A DNA stretch of 50,976 nucleotides from Mycobacterium sp. GA-1841 (GTDB taxonomy: Bacteria; Actinomycetota; Actinomycetes; Mycobacteriales; Mycobacteriaceae): positions 1 to 50,976 of the forward strand of contig NZ_MBEQ01000101.1 of assembly GCF_001954135.1 (NCBI RefSeq), read 5' to 3'. The translations under genes were made by a program, and so were the position numbers. The notes below the pieces were generated by a model. That model saw only the letters and a program-made list of their open reading frames with translations. It did not search any database and was not told where the DNA came from. Below are positions 39,582 to 46,446 of the stretch, piece by piece (position 1 is the first letter of the stretch; every line of letters starts with the position of its first letter).

Positions 39582-40937
39582 ATGGGCGGGACGGACCGAT
39601 ATGTGGTGATCGGCGGCGGCCTCGCCGGGCTGGCTGCCGCGGTGTGGCTCAGTGAGGCGGGTGAGAACGTCACCGTGCTGGAGCGCCGCGGTCAACTCGG
39701 CGGCCGCACCCATGCGATGCGGGCCGACGCGGTCGACGACATTCCGGACAACGGACAGCACGTGATCGCCAGCGGTTATCAGCACCTCTACCGCTATCTG
39801 ACCAGCGTCGGCACCCGCCAGTACCTCGAATTTCCCAAGAACTCGACATTGCGCTGGCCCGACGGGCGCAAAGTCACCATGCAGACCACGGGTGCCGGGG
39901 CGATCCGCACATTGTTCGGGGTTCATCCCGATGCGGGCTGGGCCGATCGCCTTCGGGCTGCGCGGGCGACGGTACGCCTGGGCTGGCAGGCGCTGAGGCC
40001 ACCGGCCGATCTGGCCGACATCTCCACCGAACAGTGGTTCGAGCGGGTCGGGATGCCCGCACCGGCCCGAGAAGCATTGTGGGACTGGCTGGCGCTGGGC
40101 ATCGCCGCCGAGCCGGTGGCCCGGGAATCGGCCAAGGTGTTCGCCAACGTGATGGCCACCGGCATCCGGCTGGGTATCAAACACCGCACCCCGGTCACCA
40201 TCGGTTATCCCACCGTCGACCTGGACACGCTGTATGTCACCGGTGCGCTGAAGGTGTTCGCCGAGCGTGGTGTCGAAGTCCGCTACCGCGCGGTGGCCCG
40301 CAAGATCGTCATCGAGGACGGCGCTGTCACCGGTGTGCTGCTGGCCGACGGCACCGCGATCCCCGCCGATGCGGTGGTCTGCGCCGTACCCAACTCGAAC
40401 ATCGGCGGCCTGCTCGACGATCTGCCCGAGCATCCCGAAATCTATGCCGCCGCCGACAAGTTGGGTTACACACCGATCGTCAGCACCAATCTCTATCTCG
40501 ACCGCCCGTTGGGTACCGAGTCGGCGTTCGAGGGCTTGATCGGCGGCACCGGCGTCATCGACGAGGTCTTCGACCGCCAGATCATGCACGGCCGCAACAC
40601 CGACCAGGCTTGGCTGTACTGCCTGACGACCAGCGGGGCCTACGAGCAGATCCACAAGAGCAACGACGAGATCGTCGACGAGCAGATGGCCCTGCTGCGT
40701 CGGTACTATCCCGCTGCCCGGGATGCGAAAGTGGTTCAGGCGCAAGTGGTCAAGATGCCCAAGGCGACGTTCTCCCAGGTGGTCGGCACGGATGCACTGC
40801 GCCCGTCGCAACGCACTTCGGTGCCCTCACTCGTACTGGCCGGGGATTGGACGGCCACCGACTGGTCGGCCACGATGGAAAGCGCCGTGCAGAGCGCTGC
40901 CAAGGCCGTGGACCTGCTGCGGGAACGCCGGCCATGA
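39582..40937 (+). CDS. FAD-dependent amine-oxidase/phytoene-desaturase-like oxidoreductase
   Basis: A 451-residue flavoprotein. Its dinucleotide loop VVIGGGLAGLAAAVWLSEAG and GG-doublet LERRGQLGGRTH lead the sequence. The C-terminal FAD contact is LVLAGDWTATDWSATMESAV. The closest family by eye is the HpnE/carotenoid-desaturase branch of squalene-associated enzymes. The substrate is probably a polyprenoid (inference). ATG 39582 has GGGGAGG upstream. It overlaps tetR by 4 bp and is under the operator at 39544-39562. Confidence 0.87.
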   Translation: MGGTDRYVVIGGGLAGLAAAVWLSEAGENVTVLERRGQLGGRTHAMRADAVDDIPDNGQHVIASGYQHLYRYLTSVGTRQYLEFPKNSTLRWPDGRKVTMQTTGAGAIRTLFGVHPDAGWADRLRAARATVRLGWQALRPPADLADISTEQWFERVGMPAPAREALWDWLALGIAAEPVARESAKVFANVMATGIRLGIKHRTPVTIGYPTVDLDTLYVTGALKVFAERGVEVRYRAVARKIVIEDGAVTGVLLADGTAIPADAVVCAVPNSNIGGLLDDLPEHPEIYAAADKLGYTPIVSTNLYLDRPLGTESAFEGLIGGTGVIDEVFDRQIMHGRNTDQAWLYCLTTSGAYEQIHKSNDEIVDEQMALLRRYYPAARDAKVVQAQVVKMPKATFSQVVGTDALRPSQRTSVPSLVLAGDWTATDWSATMESAVQSAAKAVDLLRERRP

Positions 40938-41515
40938 CCCGGCGCCGGCTCAGCGCGGCGGATCGTCGGGCGCAACTGCTCGACGTCGCCCGCGACATCG
41001 TGGCCGACGGCGGCTATCCCGCATTGACCATCGAGCGGGTCGCCGGCCAGGCCGGTGTCACGAGAACGGTGGTCTACCAACAGTTCACCGATCTGCCCGG
41101 TCTGATGACCGCACTACTCGATCGGGAATCGGCCATCGCGTTCGCGGGAATGAGCACAATGGATCACCCTGATCTCGACCCGGACGATCTCGGCCGCGGT
41201 GTTCTGGACTACCTGCATGCGGCGCCGACGAGTTGGCGCCTCATCTTGCGTCCGCCCGACGGTTCACCGCCACAGGTGCGTGAGCGCATCGAACTGGGCC
41301 GCAGTTATGCCCGGAAGGTCTGCGCCCGGCAGTTGTCCCGGGCCGTCGGTGGGCAGATCGACCCGGACGGCCCCGAGGTGCGAATCCTGTTGGCCGCCAT
41401 CGAAGAACTTGCGCTCATCCACCTGGACGACCCGGAGGGTCACCCCGACGAGACGGTGCTCGCCTACCTGCGCTCCCTGGTCGCCTGGGCAGTTGACAGA
41501 ACTAGAGCGGGTTGA
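40934..41515 (+). CDS. TetR-family regulator
   Basis: A 193-residue repressor. The N-terminal helix-turn-helix reads RRAQLLDVARDIVADGGYPA, then LTIERVAGQAGVTRTVVYQQ and FTDLPGLMTALL. A variable ligand-binding domain follows. ATG 40934 overlaps the oxidoreductase stop (ATGA). The palindrome at 39544-39562 is its likely operator. Its 3' end overlaps the convergent ABC ATPase gene by 14 bp. Confidence 0.9.
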   Translation: MTRRRLSAADRRAQLLDVARDIVADGGYPALTIERVAGQAGVTRTVVYQQFTDLPGLMTALLDRESAIAFAGMSTMDHPDLDPDDLGRGVLDYLHAAPTSWRLILRPPDGSPPQVRERIELGRSYARKVCARQLSRAVGGQIDPDGPEVRILLAAIEELALIHLDDPEGHPDETVLAYLRSLVAWAVDRTRAG

Positions 41516-42266
41516 GAATCCGCTGCAGGAACTGGCGGGTGCGTTCTTCTCTCGGATCGCCGATCACCGAGGCCGGTGGTCCCTGCTCCAGGATCACCCC
41601 GCGGTCGGTGAACAGCACCTGATCGGAAACCTGACGGGCGAACTGGATTTCGTGGGTGACGATGACCAGCGTCCAGCCTTCGACGGCCAGGTCCCGGATC
41701 ACCCCGAGCACCTCGCCGACCAACTCCGGGTCCAGTGCCGAGGTCGGCTCGTCGAACAACACGACCTCGGGTCGCAGCGCGAGGGCGCGGGCGATGCCGA
41801 CGCGCTGCTGCTGCCCACCCGAGAGTTGGTACGGGTATTTGTCCTGCTGGTCGGCCAGCCCCACCTGTCCGAGCAGTTCGGCCGCCTCGGCCACCACCTC
41901 GTCCCGCGGCCGTTTCTGCACCACCAGCGGACCTTCGGTGACGTTCTGCAGCACGGTCTTGTGCGGAAACAGGTTGTGGGACTGGAACACAAACCCGCTC
42001 TGCGCGCGGTAGCGACGCAGCTGATCCTTGGCCACGGGCTTGGCGAAGTCCAGTTCGGTGTCACCGACCCGGATCACGCCGGAATCGGCCACGTCGAGCG
42101 CGTTGAGCGTGCGCAACAGCGTGGTCTTGCCCGACCCCGAGGGGCCGATCACCGTCGTCGCCGACCCCTGCGGCACCGTGAACGACACCCCTCTGAGCAC
42201 CTGGTAATCGCCGAACGCCTTGTGCACGTCGGCGGCGACGATTCGGTCTTGTCGTTCAGTGGTCAT
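41502..42266 (-). CDS. Polar amino-acid ABC importer ATPase
   Basis: A 254-residue ATPase of the GlnQ/HisP class: Walker A GPSGSGKTT, Q-loop VFQSHNLFPHKTV, signature LSGGQQQRVGIARAL, Walker B VVLFDEPTSALDP and switch THEIQFA. It pairs with the fused binding protein/permease upstream, sharing a 4-bp overlap (ATGA). The family takes up glutamine, cystine or basic amino acids; the substrate is not readable here. Confidence 0.9.
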   Translation of the reverse strand: MTTERQDRIVAADVHKAFGDYQVLRGVSFTVPQGSATTVIGPSGSGKTTLLRTLNALDVADSGVIRVGDTELDFAKPVAKDQLRRYRAQSGFVFQSHNLFPHKTVLQNVTEGPLVVQKRPRDEVVAEAAELLGQVGLADQQDKYPYQLSGGQQQRVGIARALALRPEVVLFDEPTSALDPELVGEVLGVIRDLAVEGWTLVIVTHEIQFARQVSDQVLFTDRGVILEQGPPASVIGDPREERTRQFLQRILNPL

Positions 42267-43741
42267 CGCGCAACGTGCCTTTCCAGTCGGCGTTCGAGCC
42301 GGCTCTGGCCGAACGACAGCACCAGGCAGATCACCCAGTAGTAGATCGCGGCCGTGCCGTAGAGGGCGAAGAATTCGAAGGTCGGTGCCGCGATGATCTG
42401 GGCCTGCCGCAACAGTTCGGTGACCAGGATCGTCGACGCCAGCGAGGTGTCTTTGACGAGGGAGATCAGCGTGTTCGACAACGGCGGGACCGCCACCCGG
42501 GCGGCCTGCGGCAGGATGATGCGCCGCAGCGTGCCGGTGTAGTTCAGCCCGATCGTCTCGGCGGCCTCCCACTGTCCCTTCGGGATGCTCTGGATCGCCG
42601 AGCGGATGATCTCGGCCGCATAGCCGCCGACGTTGAGGCTGAAGGCGATCACCGCCGCCGGGAACGGATCGATCTTCACCCCGAACTCGGGCAGCGCGAA
42701 GAACACGATGAACAACTGCACCAACAGTGGGGTGCCGCGGATGATCGAGATGTAGAACCGCGCAACGGAACTGAGGATCCGGTTGGAGGACAGCCGGGCC
42801 AGCGCCACCGCCAGTGCGATCACCAGGCCGATCACGAAGCTGACGAGGGTGAGCGGGATCGTCATGGTGATCGCCGCTTTCAGCAGCGGGCCCAGGCTGT
42901 CGAGCACCAGTTGCCCCGTCGACCGTGGTTGCGCCGCGGTCTCGGACGCACCTGTGGCGTCAGCCTTGAGGTAGCGCTGCGAGATGGCGGCCAACGTCCC
43001 GTCGGCGCGCAGCTCGTCGAGGGCTTTGTTGAGGTCGGGCAGAAGCCCGCTGTTCTTCCGCGCGGCGAACCCCTGTTCGGCCTTCTCGCCGACCTTGCCG
43101 GCGATCTTGACGGTGGTGTCCCCGGTCTCGGCGAGGTAGGCGTAGACGGCGATGCTGTCGTTGACCACCACGTCGACCCGGCCCTGGTTGAGCAGCTTGA
43201 TGGCCTGGGTGAAACCTTCGACGGCTTCCACCCGGGCGCCGGCCGCCCGCGCGATCTCCGACCAGTTGCTGGTGGCGTTCTCGGCGGCCACCTTGCCCTT
43301 GAGATCTGCCAGGGAGGTGATCGAGTTGTCGTCGGCGCGGGTGACGATCACCCCCTCGCCGACCGAATACGGTTCGGACAGGTCGTACTTCGCCTTGCGT
43401 TCGTCGTTGATGGTCACCTCGTTGGCGACGACGTCGAACCGGTTGGCCTCCAGGGCGGCGAAGATCGAATCCCAGGGTGTTTCAACGAATTCCACGCGGA
43501 CACCCAGTTTGTCGGCGACCGCGCGGGCCACGTCGACGTCATAGCCGGTGAGCTGTCCGGTGGCGGCGTCGTGATAGCTGAACGGCGCGTACACACCCTC
43601 GGTGCCCACGCGCAGCACGCCGGAGCCCAGTGGCCCGTCGGCGTTGTCGGCCTTCGATCCGCACGCGGCGCCCAGAAAAGTGGCGAGCAGGATGCAGGCG
43701 AGCAGGATCCTCTTCAGGACGCTTTTCGGGGGGAAGCTCAC
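42263..43741 (-). CDS. Amino-acid ABC importer, binding protein fused to permease
   Basis: A 492-residue fusion. A signal peptide with lipobox LGAAC is followed by a type II binding domain to about residue 265 (LRVGTEGVYAPFSYHDAATG, FDVVANEVTINDERKAKYDL). A linker leads to a permease of about five membrane segments with the EAA loop EAAETIGLNYTGTLRRIILP. Fused SBP-permease importers occur in Gram-positives. GTG 43741 has TAGGTT 6 nt upstream, a leaderless arrangement. With the ATPase it makes a complete two-gene importer. Confidence 0.9.
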   Translation of the reverse strand: MSFPPKSVLKRILLACILLATFLGAACGSKADNADGPLGSGVLRVGTEGVYAPFSYHDAATGQLTGYDVDVARAVADKLGVRVEFVETPWDSIFAALEANRFDVVANEVTINDERKAKYDLSEPYSVGEGVIVTRADDNSITSLADLKGKVAAENATSNWSEIARAAGARVEAVEGFTQAIKLLNQGRVDVVVNDSIAVYAYLAETGDTTVKIAGKVGEKAEQGFAARKNSGLLPDLNKALDELRADGTLAAISQRYLKADATGASETAAQPRSTGQLVLDSLGPLLKAAITMTIPLTLVSFVIGLVIALAVALARLSSNRILSSVARFYISIIRGTPLLVQLFIVFFALPEFGVKIDPFPAAVIAFSLNVGGYAAEIIRSAIQSIPKGQWEAAETIGLNYTGTLRRIILPQAARVAVPPLSNTLISLVKDTSLASTILVTELLRQAQIIAAPTFEFFALYGTAAIYYWVICLVLSFGQSRLERRLERHVAR

Positions 43742-43747
43742 TGCCGC

Positions 43748-43753
43748 AACCTA
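43748..43753 (-). promoter_or_regulatory. Candidate -10 for the amino-acid importer operon
   Basis: TAGGTT on the minus strand, 6 nt before GTG 43741. Confidence 0.5.
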
Positions 43754-43798
43754 GCAATATCGGCCGGCGGGGCGAAGGTTTCCGCTCACGCGGATGCG

Positions 43799-44680
43799 CT
43801 AGGCCGCCCGATAAATCCACGGGTGGCGTGGCAGTTGTGCCGGGTCGAACCGGTCCAGCATCCCGTCGGGATCCAAGGCCGGCCAGCCCAGCGAGGCACT
43901 GATCTGCTCCAGTGCGGTCTCGACGCCGATCTCGGCCAGGGTGACGGCGCCGTCCCGCTTGGCCAGCCGGGCACCGTCTTCGTTGAGCACCAGCGGCACA
44001 TGGGCGTAGACCGTCTCGGGATAGTCGAGCAACCGGGCCAGGTAAGCCTGACGTGGCGATGAGCTCAACAGGTCATCGCCGCGGACCACCTGGTCGACGC
44101 CGCCGGCGGCATCGTCGACCACCACGGCCAGGTTGTAGGCGGGGACCCCGTCGCCGCGGCGTACCACGAAATCGTCGATGACCCCGGTGTACTGCCCGTG
44201 CAGCAGGTCGGTGACGGTGCCGACGAAGGTGTCGGTACGCAGCCGTAGCGCCGGAGGTCGACCGGTCTCCGCACGGCGCGCGACGCGTTCGGCTGCGGTC
44301 AGCTCTCGGCAGGTACCCGGATATGCGCCCTCGGGGGCATGCGGTGCCCGCGGCGCCTGCGCGATATCTCTACGGCTGCAATAACATTCGTACAGCAGGC
44401 CGCGCCCGGACAATTCGTCGATCACCGCGTCGTAACGATCCGGATGCTCCGATTGCCATTGCGCCGGCTCATCCCAGGTCAACCCGATCGCGGCCAGATC
44501 CGCCACCTGACGGTGCCCGATCTCGGGAAAAGTCCGGTCGTCGAGATCTTCGACCCGCAGCAGGAACCGCCGCCCGGTCGAGCGGGCGAACAACCACGCC
44601 AGCACCGCGGTACGCAGGTTGCCGATGTGCAGGTCGGCCGACGGGCTCGGCGCGAACCGCCCGGCCGGGCTCAGGTTCAC
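43799..44680 (-). CDS. gluQ: Glutamyl-queuosine tRNA(Asp) synthetase GluQ
   Basis: A 293-residue truncated glutamyl-tRNA synthetase paralogue without the anticodon-binding domain. The HIGH motif is PSADLHIGNLRTAVLAW. The zinc ligands CYC...Y...C are visible in YECYCSRRDI and GAYPGTC. The KMSKS-like loop is RLAKRDGAVTL. It attaches glutamate to queuosine 34 of tRNA-Asp, so it needs Tgt-dependent queuosine; tgt is 4.3 kb away. GTG 44680 has TAGATT 6 nt upstream. A tRNA-independent role cannot be excluded. Confidence 0.9.
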   Translation of the reverse strand: MNLSPAGRFAPSPSADLHIGNLRTAVLAWLFARSTGRRFLLRVEDLDDRTFPEIGHRQVADLAAIGLTWDEPAQWQSEHPDRYDAVIDELSGRGLLYECYCSRRDIAQAPRAPHAPEGAYPGTCRELTAAERVARRAETGRPPALRLRTDTFVGTVTDLLHGQYTGVIDDFVVRRGDGVPAYNLAVVVDDAAGGVDQVVRGDDLLSSSPRQAYLARLLDYPETVYAHVPLVLNEDGARLAKRDGAVTLAEIGVETALEQISASLGWPALDPDGMLDRFDPAQLPRHPWIYRAA

Positions 44681-44686
44681 GTCCGC

Positions 44687-44692
44687 AATCTA
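44687..44692 (-). promoter_or_regulatory. Candidate -10 for leaderless gluQ
   Basis: TAGATT on the minus strand, 6 nt before GTG 44680, within the AT-rich TATAGATT. Confidence 0.55.
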
Positions 44693-44701
44693 TAGCGTGG
44701 T

Positions 44702-45070
44702 TCAGTCGCGGTCCCAGGGCGGCGTCTCGCCCATCTTCTTGTAGTACTTCGCCAGGTGACTCTTGACCCGGTCGATGTCGTCCTTGGGCAGGTCGATGCC
44801 GCCGCGGGCACCGTCCATGATGCCGCCGGCCGCCATGACGCCGCGGGGCACGGCCTCGAGCTTTCCGCCGACCACATCGGCGATCAGCAGCTTGTACCCG
44901 GTGAAGTTGTCCTTCGCGTTCTTGTCGTACCAGACGTGGGCGTCACGGTATTTCTCGTTCGGTTCGTCCTGCGCGTCGGCCCACTTGCGAACCCGTTTGT
45001 CGGCGGCATCGCCGTCCCATTCGCGGTCCCGGTCAGCCAGCGGCAGGTCCTGAAATGCGGTCACAGACAT
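44702..45070 (-). CDS. Conserved protein with phage-capsid-associated domain
   Basis: A 122-residue soluble protein: LADRDREWDGDAADKRVRKW, then KYRDAHVWYDKNAKDNFTGY and KLLIADVVGGKLEAVPRGVM. The final DRVKSHLAKYYKKMGETPPW resembles stretches seen in phage capsid/prohead-protease polyproteins. It is kept as a stand-alone gene in many actinobacteria as far as I recall. No function is known. ATG 45070 is chosen because the conserved text starts there. No other phage genes are nearby. Confidence 0.8.
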   Translation of the reverse strand: MSVTAFQDLPLADRDREWDGDAADKRVRKWADAQDEPNEKYRDAHVWYDKNAKDNFTGYKLLIADVVGGKLEAVPRGVMAAGGIMDGARGGIDLPKDDIDRVKSHLAKYYKKMGETPPWDRD

Positions 45071-45114
45071 GGTGGTGGCATGCCCGAGGGCGGCGGTCGG
45101 TAAACGGGGTCGGC

Positions 45115-45120
45115 TAGCGT
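45115..45120 (+). promoter_or_regulatory. Candidate -10 for leaderless carboxylesterase gene
   Basis: TAGCGT, 7 nt before ATG 45128. Confidence 0.5.
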
Positions 45121-45127
45121 CGGGGCC

Positions 45128-46393
45128 ATGATCGAGCGGCGTATCAGCGGTGGGGCGATCCGGGTCGAGGAACGCGGTGGGCTGGTGCGGGCCCGGGGCA
45201 TTCCCTACGGCAGCGCCGCGCGGTTCGGACCGGCACAGCCGGCCTCCTGGCCTGGGGTGTTGGACGCGACGCGTCCGGGCGCCGCCTGCCCGCAGCGGCC
45301 GTCGCGGCTGGCCGGGGTGACGGGTGCGGTGCTCGACGGTCTGTCGACGAGCGAGGACTGCCTCGTCCTCTCCGTCACGGCTCCCGCGGACGCCGATCGG
45401 CTGCCGGTCATGGTGTGGTTCCATGGCGGCGCATACGTCACCGGTAGTGGCGAATCCGCCAAGTACGACGCGGGCAGACTGGTGCATGACGGCAATGTGG
45501 TGGTGGTCAACGTCAGCTACCGGCTGGGCATCTTCGGCTATCTGACCCCGCCGGATGCCGGGGGCGAGGACAACCTCGGGCTTCGTGACCAGATGCTGGC
45601 GCTGCGCTGGGTGCGCGACAACATCGCCGCGTTCGGCGGTGATCCGGCCAACGTCACGGCGTTCGGTCAATCTGCGGGCGGGCACTCGGTGTGGTCGTTG
45701 ATGTTGTGCGAGGAGGCCGAAGGCCTGTTCCACCGTGCCATCGTGCAGAGCGCCCCGTTGGGCCTCGGTCACGACCGCGACGCCCTGGCGCAGGTCATGC
45801 GGCAGGCGACGGCGAGGGCACTGAGCGGGACGGCCCCGGCAGAGGCGTCAGTGGAGCAGTTGCTGGCGGCCGAGGCCGAGGCGGTCGCCGCGGCTCAGCC
45901 GTTCGGTCAGCTCAGCGGCATGCCGTTCGCGCCGCTGCTCGGCCATCAGCCCTTGCCCGCTCCCGCCGACGTGGCTGACCGGATTGCCAAGGCGGCCCGG
46001 CGAATCGACCTGTTGGTCGGATACACGCGTGACGATGCCGCGCCGTTCGTGGCGCTGCTGGGCCAGGCCGTCGAGCCCGCGACATCCGAGGCGCTGACAA
46101 AGCTGCTTTTCGGTGACCCCGCCGAAGAACTGGCCGCCACCTGGATCGGGCACGGCGGTCGCGCCGTGTCCTACCGATTCGATTGGACCCCCGACGGTGC
46201 CCCGCTGGGTGCGAGCCACTGTATGGAGCTGCCGTTCCTGATGGGGTCCGCCCAGTCCTGGTCGGATGCGCCGATGTTGGGTCCGGCGCGGTCGATCGAT
46301 GAGCAACTGGGGAACGAATTGCGTACCCGCTGGACGCAATTCGCCCACCACGGGGCCGGATCACTACCGCCTGGTCCCTTGGTGTTCGGCTGA
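45128..46393 (+). CDS. Type-B carboxylesterase
   Basis: A 421-residue alpha/beta-hydrolase of the carboxylesterase type B family, about 80 residues shorter than usual. It shows ARGIPYGSAARF, the conserved STSEDCLVLSV, oxyanion HGGAYVTGS and nucleophile elbow FGQSAGG. Candidate acid TRDDAAPF and base GASHCMELPFL complete the triad. No signal peptide is seen, so it is probably cytosolic. It lies 53 bp before a large LuxR-type regulator on the same strand. Confidence 0.88.
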   Translation: MIERRISGGAIRVEERGGLVRARGIPYGSAARFGPAQPASWPGVLDATRPGAACPQRPSRLAGVTGAVLDGLSTSEDCLVLSVTAPADADRLPVMVWFHGGAYVTGSGESAKYDAGRLVHDGNVVVVNVSYRLGIFGYLTPPDAGGEDNLGLRDQMLALRWVRDNIAAFGGDPANVTAFGQSAGGHSVWSLMLCEEAEGLFHRAIVQSAPLGLGHDRDALAQVMRQATARALSGTAPAEASVEQLLAAEAEAVAAAQPFGQLSGMPFAPLLGHQPLPAPADVADRIAKAARRIDLLVGYTRDDAAPFVALLGQAVEPATSEALTKLLFGDPAEELAATWIGHGGRAVSYRFDWTPDGAPLGASHCMELPFLMGSAQSWSDAPMLGPARSIDEQLGNELRTRWTQFAHHGAGSLPPGPLVFG

Positions 46394-46446
46394 TTCCAAT
46401 CTTGATAAAGTTTCGGCAAAAATCCGACCTGGTGGTGCTGATGGTG

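Noticed and set aside
44702..45070. Prophage remnant
   Set aside because: A single small gene without integrase, structural genes or attachment repeats nearby.
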